Of a stretch of 64,000 nucleotides of DNA, positions 17,672 to 26,208 are shown one piece after another. A program made the translations under genes and the position numbers. The notes under the pieces were generated by a model. It saw nothing but the letters and a program-made list of their open reading frames with translations. It did not search any database and was not told the origin of the DNA. Origin of the DNA: Tildeniella nuda ZEHNDER 1965/U140 (GTDB taxonomy: Bacteria > Cyanobacteriota > Cyanobacteriia > Leptolyngbyales > Leptolyngbyaceae); assembly GCA_019358895.1 (NCBI GenBank), contig JAHHIG010000002.1, positions 248,001-312,000 on the forward strand. The letters are read 5' to 3'. Position 1 is the stretch's first letter; each line of letters begins with the position of its first letter.

Positions 17672-18373
17672 CTAGATCATCAGCCGTTCGAGTGCGTGAG
17701 GGTCGGGAATCGTGAGCGTGTCACGTTCACGCACAATCAGTCCTTTTTTTTCAAGCTTGCTTAAGACTCGCGTCACTGTTTCGCGCGCAAGACCACTAAG
17801 GCTACTCAGCTCACGATGGGGCAGGTTCGGAATTTCGGTACCCGTCGAGACCTTTTTACCTTGCCCGTCTGCCAGAAAGAGAAGGATGTCCGCAACGCGT
17901 GAGGTGCTGTCAGATTCGCGTAACCGCAAGCGACGGTTGACTTGTCGCAAACGGCGTGCCATTAGCTGCGCCAGCCGAATGCCTGATTGAGGCTCGGTGT
18001 GCAGTAGATTGACAAAATCCTGCGCGGGCATGTTGCCAATCACAGTCGGAGCGAGGGTAATCACATCGGTCGATCGAGGCACTTCGTCCAGGGGAGCCAT
18101 TTCGCCAAACAACTCGCCTTTGCCCAGAATGTTCAGCGTCACTTCCTTCCCATCTAGATTGTACGTGCGAATTTTGACCCAGCCGTTCAAAATAAAATAC
18201 ACCGAGCTACCCCAGTCATTCTCTAACAGAATCACCTGGTTAGCTGGATGGCTCCGCATCACAACCTGGGCTGTAGCTTTTTCAACCGCCGTCTCTGGGA
18301 GTCCTTCAAAGAAAGGAGCGGAACGAATCGATATGTTAGCTTGAGCATCTCTGGGACTATACCGATCTTCCAT
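17672..18373 (-). CDS. CRP/FNR-family transcriptional regulator, SYCRP1-like
   Basis: The 233-residue protein has a cyclic-nucleotide-binding domain (about 18-135) and a C-terminal winged helix (about 150-225) with a recognition-helix region REL SSLSGLARETVTRVL. The binding-pocket signature GEMAPLDEVPRSTDV keeps the glutamate and the R-S pair that contact cAMP in E. coli CRP, so cAMP binding is plausible. The sequence resembles the cyanobacterial cAMP receptor SYCRP1 (for example NDWGSSVYFILNGWVKIRT). NtcA lacks this cAMP signature, so that identity is less likely. An 819-bp spacer lies upstream. Confidence 0.85.
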   Translation of the reverse strand: MEDRYSPRDAQANISIRSAPFFEGLPETAVEKATAQVVMRSHPANQVILLENDWGSSVYFILNGWVKIRTYNLDGKEVTLNILGKGELFGEMAPLDEVPRSTDVITLAPTVIGNMPAQDFVNLLHTEPQSGIRLAQLMARRLRQVNRRLRLRESDSTSRVADILLFLADGQGKKVSTGTEIPNLPHRELSSLSGLARETVTRVLSKLEKKGLIVRERDTLTIPDPHALERLMI

Positions 18374-19192
18374 GTGACTGCTGCATCAAAATTCTCAAGT
18401 CAGGGTAAATAATAATGCAAGGGTGCAATATTGACTAACGAACCTGACGATGAAAGTCATTATTTTAACAAGCATTGCTGGTCTCAGTGTGAGCAGCCAA
18501 GCCTGAATAGTCAAAGGTCAGTGATTTGCCGAGCCATCGTTCAGATTACAACAGTTACATTCAGGCAACAAACGGTTATCAGCTAACTTCACAGCATCTT
18601 TCTGCTACACCGCCGTGACGACTAGAGTATGGTAGAGGCTAAGCCTTAGGGCTTAGACACAGCAGAACCAGATCAGTGCAATCATAGCAATAATAACCTA
18701 ACGAACCCATGACTTCTAGTTACTATTGCTGAAAGACAGAGCGACGATGCACTTGAGCAGTCGTTTAGAGGCGCTCTAGTGTAGTAATCTCTGGAGAATT
18801 TGTCACTTTTCCACTTTCCTGGCGTACACTTTGTCCAGATGTGCGGTCTTTGGGCGATTCAACCTCTTCTTTAAAATAAGGATGATTCGCCAGGGTAAAT
18901 CCTTTACATCTGGAGGTCGCTTCAATTTTCTCAGCCAATCACTGAGAAAAGATAGGCTTTTTCTTTGATTGCTATATTACTAAACATTAAGAGTCTTGCC
19001 AACTCAGCCACGCTCACGCAACAGCGCTCAATGCTTGACAGACTGTCTTTTCAGCCCCTGCGATCGCTGTTTCAAGTCAACTTTTAGGTTTTGTGAAGGC
19101 GTAACTGGGGCTGTTGTGGGAAGCCTCATTATATTAGGAATAGCAGCTATCTCCTAGCCCGCTTCTGCTCAGTACTCGTCAGGGGTTACAGT
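18374..19192. other. Long intergenic region with structured-RNA candidate and an 18-codon frame
   Basis: This is the divergent spacer between the CRP-type gene and the giant repeat-protein gene. It contains a tiny frame at 18450-18506 (MKVIILTSIAGLSVSSQA), which resembles a signal peptide but has no mature part. It also contains a strongly paired element at 18835-18950, listed separately. No ordinary gene is seen. Confidence 0.6.
18835..18950 (+). ncRNA. Candidate structured RNA ending in a perfect hairpin
   Basis: CCAGATGT at 18835-18842 pairs perfectly with ACATCTGG at 18906-18913. Within it GGCGA (18853-18857) can pair with TCGCC (18887-18891). Thirteen bases later comes a perfect 9-bp hairpin, TTTTCTCAG-CCAATCA-CTGAGAAAA (18926-18950), followed by a T-rich stretch. 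Nested stems plus a terminator-like hairpin suggest a small RNA or a leader element. I do not recognise an Rfam family; strand and function are inferred. Confidence 0.4.
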
Positions 19193-22100
19193 GTGACTTC
19201 TCAGAAGGATCAAATTCAAGCGCTGATTACAGATATCGATGGTGTGCTTCAAAAGACGACTCCCCGTCTTCCGTGGGTGGTGTCTGGCGAGATGACGCAA
19301 CAGCGCCAGGTTCTGGAGCGCGTACGCAATTACTTGGTAACCTTTCAGCGGAGCGTGGGTGAAAGCGTTGGGCAAGGGGGAGCCAGACCAGACCTGCTGG
19401 CGCATGATATCTACTACCAGCCGCAAGCGTCCTACTCATCGCCTCCCGTCGATGCTCAAGCTGAGCGATCGCAGCCGTATAGCCCAGACGAACTGACAGC
19501 GCAACAGATGCTACAGGCGATCGTCCAGGAAATGGGGTATCTACGCTCTAACCTGATGCAGCCGCTTCAATCAGATGTGGAGCTTTTGCGACAACAGCGA
19601 GAATCGTTAGCACAAGAAATCCGTCAGCTTGAGGCACAGCGGCAGGGTTACGCAGGACAGCTACCGAGCAACCAACAGCAGGTGATAACGGAGTTTTTGC
19701 AGGCATTGATGAGCCGACTGCAAGAAACGCTGCCGCAGCAGGTGGCACAGACCTTGAGGAGTGGCAATCAACAGTCATTGCCCTATGGCGCTAACCTGGC
19801 ACTGACAGGCTCGGCTCCATCCATTGCGGCGACATCAGAATCGCCCTCTCAAGGGTCTGGCAATATTCAGATCGCGCAGTCGCAGTCAGATGAACTGCTG
19901 ACCAAGCTAGATTCCACTCTCAGCGTTGTGTTTGAGTCTTTGCAGCGAAACGTGCAGGCATACGAAGAGTCTCTCTCTCAAGGGCTGGATAAGATGCACA
20001 GCCTGGGACAGCAGGGCGAGATGATGTTTACAGCGCTGATTAGTCATTTAGCGAATCAGCTTGGGCACGAAGCCTCTTCCTATCTACAGTCGCCTGCTGC
20101 AACCGGACTGGAGTCAGCGCGACTAGCCAGCCCACAGGTTGCGCCAACAGTGCCCGATCGCTCGCAACCATCCCAACTAACGGTGGCTGGGGCTAATTCA
20201 TCCTTATTTGAGCAACCCAATGCCACTGCTGTCTCACGACCGTTAACACTGCCGTTCCCTGGTACTGAAATCTCCAGTCGCTTTTCCGAGGCGGTGCCTG
20301 CGTCTGCTGCAAATCTACCTGAACCATCGGTAGATACTGCGATCGATTCCTGGCTTCGCTCTGCTAGTGGTGTCGATGCTACACCAGCGGTTGATTTCGA
20401 GCTGGCTGAATTAAATCTGGAAGGCTTTGATTTAAACCAGTTAGCAGCCCAAGACGTGAACGCGCTACTGGAACTGGATGCAAATCTACTGGGCACCAAT
20501 CTATCGCCTCAGCCGATCTTAGCGCCAATCGAGCCGATCGATTCACCGCCTCAACCGATCGCTAACGAGATGTCGTCAGGTGCCATGAGCGCTGAAGATA
20601 CCGCTGACATTGATGCGGCGCTCAAGCTATTAGAACAGCTAAGCTCGGAATTGCAGGATCAGCCAGCGTCGGTAGCAGATGCAGACGCTCAGATTGATCG
20701 GATGTTGAGTACTCCTTCATCACTAGCGGAAGAAACCGCAGCAGCTAGTATCCCTGATGATGCACAGGACGAGCTGGACGAGTTCTACGAAAGTTTATTT
20801 GGCAACAACGCGATCGCGGTTGAACCGTCCTTAGAACCAGCAGTGACAGACAGCCTTGATTCTGCACCTGCGATCGCTGCCGTAGACCCAACATCCACGA
20901 GCGCGCCAGTTACGTCGCCGTTGACCGCTCAACCAATTGACACACTCCCCGCTGAGACGCAAGCACTTACAGAGACGCTAGTGGCACCTGACACCGTTGC
21001 TGCCCCCGCAGTGTCTACAGCCGTTGACCCTACTTTAGGTTGGGATTTGCTGGCAAAGCCGTCAAGTACCCAGGCTACAGAACTAGACATTCCGGCAGCA
21101 CTGTTGGAAGACGAGTTGCTCAGCGGCTGGGATTTTGAAGAGACTGAGGTTGGCTTAACGGAGCCTGAACCAATACCTGTTAGCGATGAACTGTTAGATA
21201 CTTGGGATGCTGACGCTGCGAGCGATCGCGCCCCATTCGTGGCTGATACGCTTACCCAGCCGCCAATCGACACGACAGCAACTGTCTCCAGCGATAGCCA
21301 GGATTCAGCTACAGCGATCAATGCAGACGTTTTAGTGTCAGATACCGCGCCAACGCTTGAGCCACCCGGTAGTACAGACGAAATTGCTGCCCTGACAGAT
21401 TTGTTTGACGAACCGATGCCTGCTGAACCACTAGAAGCACCGATCGCGAATCCTGTAGTACCACCACAGAGCTTCAGTCAATCTCCAGTTGAGGCTTCCC
21501 CCAACACGATTGCACCGACCTTGCCAGAATCTACTCCGAAGCTTGCTGATCAGGTAGAAAACCGTTTGGGAGACGATCGCTATACGCCTGCGTCACCAGA
21601 AGAAGATTTGCTACCGCTTGCCGATCCCGCTGATGAATTGGACTCTGAACTATGGTTGGATGAAAGTACGTTGAATCGCTTGAGCGAAGACCTTTTCAGC
21701 TTAGAAGAGACGATCAGCGAGCCATCAATCCTGTCGTATGACGTTGAACCTGGAGCCGATACAGCAACACTGTACTCAGAAGCAACAGCACCCTATGAAA
21801 CGGCACCTTATGCGGATGAGCCGATAGCTTTAGAAGACTGGAGTACCTCGCTGAATGAGCTTGCTGATAACGTACCCACAACCGACTCAACGCCAGATTC
21901 CACCGAGTCTGAACGTACCGCGATCGTCGCCGAAGAGCCAAGCGCTTTCATTCTGGAGGGGATGGATGATCTATTCACAAACACCCCTATCGTACTGCCT
22001 GTTACGCCGATCCCACCTCCGATCGTCTCCACGCAAGCAGAGCCATCGGCTGCTTTTACGCTAGAGGGAATGGATGATTTGTTTGGAGATTCTCAAACTG

Positions 22101-23023
22101 ACCCCGTACCCTTGCCACCAACCTCGTTTCCAATCGCAACCCAGCCGCCATTTACCCTGGAAGGGATTGATGACCTGTTTAGCGATGCCCCAATCGTCAG
22201 TTCGGCACCGCTAACACCATCTTCAGACGCTCCATCAGACCAATCCCTACCATTCACTTTAGAAGGGGTCGATGAGCTTTTTGCCGATGCCCTTCCCATT
22301 GCTGATGTACCTCCAGTACCGCCCGAAACGGTGGACGTAGGCTTGCTAACCCAACCGGGAACTGCCGCAGATTTTACTCTGGACACAGCAGGTGATCCTG
22401 GTGATCTCTTTGTGGCAGCGCCAACGGCTGTGCCGTCACCAGAAAGCGCATCCACCGAAGCGATCGCGCCACCTGCGTCACCCTCACCTAGCCTGACTTC
22501 GGAGTCTACTGCAGATTTTACTCTAGACACAGCAGGTGATCCTGGCGATCTCTTCGTGGCAGCGCCAACGGCTGTGCCGTTACCAGAAAGTGTGTCCACC
22601 GAAGCGATCGCTCTACCCTCATCGTCCCTACCAAACCCGGCTTCTACACCCGTTGCCCCGTTTACCTTTGAACAAGTGGGCGACTTATTCATAGAAGTGC
22701 CGTCTGGGGAACTGCCTTTTCACGAGCAACCGACGAATGAGCTACCAGGTGCCGATTTTTTGATCGCCGAACCCTCTGCTCCAGTCCCTGAACCGCTTGT
22801 ACCATTCACGCTAGAGCAGGTGGGTGATGTGTTCATGGAAGTGCCCTCTGAAGAAGCAATTCCAGACGCGCTGGCTGCCTCGCCGAACCCACAACCGTCG
22901 TCTCCGCCCCCAGCCGAACCGTCAACCTTGGAGCAAGCCTTTGCCAGTCTGATGGGTTCCTTTGGCGATCCAATGTCAGCCGACGATGGGACAGACGCTC
23001 AAGATGCTGAAAAAAAAAAGTAG
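19193..23023 (+). CDS. Giant acidic protein with C-terminal FTLEG-DDLF motif repeats
   Basis: This 1276-residue protein starts at GTG 19193. The N-terminal part (about 1-290) is helical and glutamine-rich with probable coiled coils. The rest is acidic and rich in A, P, S, T and D, so probably disordered. From residue 919 a hydrophobic motif recurs: FILEGMDDLF (F919), FTLEGMDDLF (F955), FTLEGIDDLF (F987), FTLEGVDELF (F1021), FTLDTAGDPGDLF (F1061 and F1109), FTFEQVGDLF (F1157), FTLEQVGDVF (F1205) and a degenerate STLEQAF at 1244. I do not recognise the protein. Its arrangement suggests a scaffold presenting short docking motifs. The frame ends GAA AAA AAA AAG TAG; a -1 shift there joins it to the downstream Hsp70/actin-fold gene. 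Confidence 0.85.
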   Translation: MTSQKDQIQALITDIDGVLQKTTPRLPWVVSGEMTQQRQVLERVRNYLVTFQRSVGESVGQGGARPDLLAHDIYYQPQASYSSPPVDAQAERSQPYSPDELTAQQMLQAIVQEMGYLRSNLMQPLQSDVELLRQQRESLAQEIRQLEAQRQGYAGQLPSNQQQVITEFLQALMSRLQETLPQQVAQTLRSGNQQSLPYGANLALTGSAPSIAATSESPSQGSGNIQIAQSQSDELLTKLDSTLSVVFESLQRNVQAYEESLSQGLDKMHSLGQQGEMMFTALISHLANQLGHEASSYLQSPAATGLESARLASPQVAPTVPDRSQPSQLTVAGANSSLFEQPNATAVSRPLTLPFPGTEISSRFSEAVPASAANLPEPSVDTAIDSWLRSASGVDATPAVDFELAELNLEGFDLNQLAAQDVNALLELDANLLGTNLSPQPILAPIEPIDSPPQPIANEMSSGAMSAEDTADIDAALKLLEQLSSELQDQPASVADADAQIDRMLSTPSSLAEETAAASIPDDAQDELDEFYESLFGNNAIAVEPSLEPAVTDSLDSAPAIAAVDPTSTSAPVTSPLTAQPIDTLPAETQALTETLVAPDTVAAPAVSTAVDPTLGWDLLAKPSSTQATELDIPAALLEDELLSGWDFEETEVGLTEPEPIPVSDELLDTWDADAASDRAPFVADTLTQPPIDTTATVSSDSQDSATAINADVLVSDTAPTLEPPGSTDEIAALTDLFDEPMPAEPLEAPIANPVVPPQSFSQSPVEASPNTIAPTLPESTPKLADQVENRLGDDRYTPASPEEDLLPLADPADELDSELWLDESTLNRLSEDLFSLEETISEPSILSYDVEPGADTATLYSEATAPYETAPYADEPIALEDWSTSLNELADNVPTTDSTPDSTESERTAIVAEEPSAFILEGMDDLFTNTPIVLPVTPIPPPIVSTQAEPSAAFTLEGMDDLFGDSQTDPVPLPPTSFPIATQPPFTLEGIDDLFSDAPIVSSAPLTPSSDAPSDQSLPFTLEGVDELFADALPIADVPPVPPETVDVGLLTQPGTAADFTLDTAGDPGDLFVAAPTAVPSPESASTEAIAPPASPSPSLTSESTADFTLDTAGDPGDLFVAAPTAVPLPESVSTEAIALPSSSLPNPASTPVAPFTFEQVGDLFIEVPSGELPFHEQPTNELPGADFLIAEPSAPVPEPLVPFTLEQVGDVFMEVPSEEAIPDALAASPNPQPSSPPPAEPSTLEQAFASLMGSFGDPMSADDGTDAQDAEKKK
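22370..22657 (+). repeat. 144-bp tandem duplication inside the repeat-protein gene
   Basis: The 48-codon unit beginning at D1060 is followed directly by a near copy beginning at D1108. The first 22 residues of each copy (DFTLDTAGDPGDLF and onward) are identical, while the last half has drifted. The duplication adds one complete docking-motif unit in frame. Confidence 0.85.
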
Positions 23024-23052
23024 CTGAGCTAACGACTAACCGCTTAGAAGCG
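23010..23052 (+). promoter_or_regulatory. Candidate -1 frameshift site: A AAA AAG with two downstream stem-loops
   Basis: A run of ten A (23010-23019) followed by G gives the zero-frame reading GAA AAA AAA AAG TAG, which contains the heptamer A AAA AAG in the correct phase, as in E. coli dnaX. After a -1 slip the ribosome would avoid the TAG and enter the open frame of the ATPase gene. Right after it are a short stem TAGC-TGA-GCTA (23021-23031) and CGCT-TAGA-AGCG (23041-23052). A run of ten A also allows transcriptional slippage, as in Thermus dnaX. A homopolymer sequencing error would give the same picture. Confidence 0.6.
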
Positions 23053-23055
23053 CCA

Positions 23056-24993
23056 GTGCCCAGCGCTCAACCTGATTTGTCAGTGGAAGGCTCGATCGCG
23101 CCCCTAACAGAGCTATCTCCAGCAGAACTAGAGAACGCGATCGCTGCGATAGACCCACCCGAAGCTGATGCAGCGGCAGCCGTCGCAACTTGGTGTCTGG
23201 GCATTGATGTGGGCACAACAGAAATCACAGCCGTCTTGTTGCAGGTTCAGACAGGGCAGACCTATCCCATTGTTTGGCAAGAGGTGGAAGCACCCGATCA
23301 GCCAGCGCTGGCTGGTCTACCTGCGATCGTTTATCTATCTGCTCAACAATTCAAGCACCTGCCTGAAGTGCCAAATGCATTAGGGTATCAGGCGCTGGAG
23401 TCCGCCTTAACCGCTGCCAACCAGCCAGATACAGGGCTATTGCTGAGCAACTTTAAACCTTATCTCAAGGCTGGTACGCCTTATCTGAGTGAGCAACAGC
23501 ATTGGGAGCCAGTTTTACAATGGTCTGACCAGCAGCCTCTGAGTCTCCAGTGGTTACAGCAGGCGCTGGTGGCTCTCCTGCAAACGCTAAAGGGAAGGAC
23601 GCTTGGCTTAATCAGCACTGCCCCAGCGATGACACAAGAGGCATTTCAAGCCGCGATCGAGCACATCACAAGCGTGATCATTGGGTGCCCAACCGGATGG
23701 TCAGATACGTATTGCTTTAATCTACGAGAAGCAGTGCTGGCGACGGGTTTAGTCGATCGTGCTGAACAGATTTACTTCCTTGAAGAGGCGATCGCGGCAC
23801 TGCTCGCTACACTACCTCAACCAGCCGTCCAGCGTCCGTCCAGCGTCGCCTCTTCTGCTGTTACTGACAGCCGTTCTGACAGCTCATTGCAGGGTAGCAC
23901 TCTGGTCTTGAGTGCGGGTGCCACGACGACGGAGCTTTTGCTGGTTGATCTGCCCCGCGACTTAGCAGTTGAACAGTCCGATCGCACCTTCTTAACCCGC
24001 GAAGGCTTGTATCTACGTAGCCTTGCCTATGCAGGCGATGCGATCGACCAGGACATTATTTGCCAGATTCTCTATCCATCTGCCTGGAGTTGGGGCAGCC
24101 TGGATTTACAAAGCCTGGACTTGCCATTACCGGGAGAGCCAGACCAGAATGCCCGCGATCGCCTACAGCAACGGCTACGCAACAGTGATTTAGGACAACA
24201 ATTGCTGAATGCTGCCAGACAGCTCAAACTGGCGTTGCAGCAGCAAGATACGGCAACGTTTAAGTTGAACGACCAGCAGTGGACGGTCAGCCAACAGGAT
24301 TTGCACAGCCGCGTCACAATGCCCTACCTTCAGCAATTAAACCGAGAGCTAAATGTCTTGCTCAATCAGAGTGGCATTGCGGTACAAGCCGTACAGCAAG
24401 TGATTTGTACGGGTAGAACGATGGCGCTACCTGCGATCGCCCACTGGCTTAAGCAGAAACTGCCCAACACGCGCGTACTTCAAGATGATGAACTATCCGG
24501 TATGGTTAGCAACCGCATCGCTGTTGGTCTGGCAACGCTGCCTCTCTACCCACAGATGTTGGATGCAGTGCGCCATCAATACAGCGATTACTTTCTGCTG
24601 CACGAACTGGTGCGGCTCTTACCAGATGAGTCGCTTTCAGTTGGACGCATTCTGCAACTGTTAGAAAAGCAAGGCATTAACACCAACTTCTGCCAGCGTC
24701 CTATCCTCAGACTCCTGGAAGGACGCTTGCCAGAGGGACTGTTGCCCTCTAACACGGCTGCGATGCTCACACTTGAATCACAGCAAAACCCTGATTATCA
24801 AGCGTTGATGGCACAACCGCTGTTTTCTAGAGAGGGTAATCAGCTCTACGGGTTCAAGCCGGAACTGCGCGATCGCCTCCAACAGTACCTGACTGCTATC
24901 CTGGCAAATACCCATCAGACCCTGGCAGAGCCGCTGTTAATTGAGCTAGGCGCTGAAGTGAGGAATGAAGGCTACAACGTTCTGCCTATGTGA
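23056..24993 (+). CDS. Hsp70/actin-fold ATPase, partner of the repeat protein
   Basis: The 645-residue product has the ATPase signatures in order. These are phosphate-1 LGIDVGTTEITAVLL (D51), the helix AEQIYFLEEAIAALLATL, phosphate-2 LVLSAGATTTELLLVDL (about 283-300), a connector GDAIDQDI, the adenosine motif VICTGRTMALPAIAHWL (about 449) and a second connector RIAVGLATLPLYP. This is the Hsp70/actin fold, without the DnaK substrate domain and with its own C-terminal helical region (about 500-645). The GTG start at 23056 has no good ribosome site, and the frame stays open upstream to 23011. It may therefore be made only by coupling or by -1 frameshifting from the upstream gene, as part of a 1933-residue fusion. 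The function is unknown. Confidence 0.8.
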   Translation: MPSAQPDLSVEGSIAPLTELSPAELENAIAAIDPPEADAAAAVATWCLGIDVGTTEITAVLLQVQTGQTYPIVWQEVEAPDQPALAGLPAIVYLSAQQFKHLPEVPNALGYQALESALTAANQPDTGLLLSNFKPYLKAGTPYLSEQQHWEPVLQWSDQQPLSLQWLQQALVALLQTLKGRTLGLISTAPAMTQEAFQAAIEHITSVIIGCPTGWSDTYCFNLREAVLATGLVDRAEQIYFLEEAIAALLATLPQPAVQRPSSVASSAVTDSRSDSSLQGSTLVLSAGATTTELLLVDLPRDLAVEQSDRTFLTREGLYLRSLAYAGDAIDQDIICQILYPSAWSWGSLDLQSLDLPLPGEPDQNARDRLQQRLRNSDLGQQLLNAARQLKLALQQQDTATFKLNDQQWTVSQQDLHSRVTMPYLQQLNRELNVLLNQSGIAVQAVQQVICTGRTMALPAIAHWLKQKLPNTRVLQDDELSGMVSNRIAVGLATLPLYPQMLDAVRHQYSDYFLLHELVRLLPDESLSVGRILQLLEKQGINTNFCQRPILRLLEGRLPEGLLPSNTAAMLTLESQQNPDYQALMAQPLFSREGNQLYGFKPELRDRLQQYLTAILANTHQTLAEPLLIELGAEVRNEGYNVLPM

Positions 24994-25053
24994 GGATTCT
25001 GAGGCACGGTTGGTTGGTTAGGCTGCATAGAGATTCACAGAGGAGCCAAGCCA

Positions 25054-25533
25054 ATGACGATGGCGGACGATCGAGAGCTAGACTTGCAAACCAACGACGC
25101 GCTAGATGATGTTGACCTGGATACCGACGATCTTGATACTGATGATTTTGTAGAGCCAGATTCAGGCGATCTGCCCCAAGAAATGACGGAGTCATACGGC
25201 ACAGGTGTGCATGACCAACCGGGATTTGCAGCGGGTGGACGCACGATGCGCGACCGTGCGAGTGACTTCAATGAGGCTAGTCCCACGCTTACAGGTGGCG
25301 ACGTTGATGGGAACTATGAGCAAGCGAATGCCGATGGCGACGAGTCGGTTGGTGGTACCGTTTCCACACCGGATATGGATGTAGTGGATGAACTCGGTGC
25401 GGCTGTAGGACTAGAGATGAACGAGCGCTCCTTTCTCCGCACAAATGACGTGCTGGAAGAGCGTGATTCTCGCCGTTGGGAGCTGGAGCCAACCTCCTCA
25501 GAAGATTACACCGAGCGGAGAGACGAGGAGTAA
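25054..25533 (+). CDS. DUF6335-like acidic cyanobacterial protein
   Basis: This 159-residue, very acidic protein starts [12 protein letters not shown] and has an aspartate-rich segment (16-40). The conserved tail includes [55 protein letters not shown] and [13 protein letters not shown] recognise these as a recurring cyanobacterial family (probably DUF6335) of unknown role. A GGAG ribosome site precedes the ATG by 9 bp. It follows the ATPase gene by 60 bp in the same direction, so co-transcription is possible. No enzyme motif is seen. Confidence 0.7.
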   Translation: MTMADDRELDLQTNDALDDVDLDTDDLDTDDFVEPDSGDLPQEMTESYGTGVHDQPGFAAGGRTMRDRASDFNEASPTLTGGDVDGNYEQANADGDESVGGTVSTPDMDVVDELGAAVGLEMNERSFLRTNDVLEERDSRRWELEPTSSEDYTERRDEE

Positions 25534-25595
25534 GGCGATCGCGCCCGTCTGCCCACCCTCACACTGTTCATTGCTTCCTTTGCTGCCCCAAAAAT

Positions 25596-26147
25596 ATGGC
25601 TAGACCGCGCAAACGCACAAAGCAGATTGAGAAGGCTGCTCAGGAGCATTTTGGTTATGACGACCTTCGACCTGGACAGGAAGCGGCAATTCAATCCGTC
25701 TTAAATCGGCAAGATACCCTTGTGGTGATGCCAACGGGTTCTGGTAAGTCTGCTATTTACCAAATTGCAGCGGTAGAACTGTCCGGTCCTACAGTCTTTG
25801 TCTCGCCGCTTCTTGCCTTGCAAAAAGATCAGGTAGACGCGATCGAGAATCAAAATCTGGGTGGTGCAGCACAGGTCAATTCAACTATTCGGGAAGGCGA
25901 TCGCCAGGATGCTTTTGACCACTTAAAGACAGGCAAGCTTGAATTCATCTTTCTGGCTCCCGAACAGTTTAAGAATCCAGAAACGCTGGAGCATCTCCAG
26001 ACCACAAAGCCATCTCTGTTTGTAGTCGATGAGGTACACTGCATCAGTGAATGGGGACATGATGTTCGTCCCGATTACCGACGCTTGGGAGCCGTGATCG
26101 AAGCCAGTTACACATCAGCCCGTCAACCTGTACCGCTGTGGTCATGA
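25596..26147 (+). pseudogene. Truncated RecQ-family helicase (N-terminal ATPase half only)
   Basis: From ATG 25596 ([20 protein letters not shown]) the frame encodes about 183 residues matching the start of RecQ-like helicases. It has Q-motif [10 protein letters not shown], Walker A MPTGSGKS, motif Ia [14 protein letters not shown] and motif [28 protein letters not shown]. It then changes abruptly to an unrelated [13 protein letters not shown] and stops. Motif III (the TAT motif), the second RecA domain and everything after it are missing, and no frame nearby resumes the homology. The gene is probably a remnant after a deletion. The frame could be read from 25476, but that part overlaps the upstream gene and matches nothing. 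Confidence 0.85.
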
Positions 26148-26208
26148 CACACTGATTCTGGGCACCGATAATTTCGATACAGTGTTCAGAGTATGAGGAT
26201 TTACCGCT

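Noticed and set aside
19227-22692. Long minus-strand frames rich in S, G and V inside the repeat-protein gene
   Set aside because: They mirror the biased A/P/S/T/D composition of the plus-strand gene and have no starts or motifs of their own.
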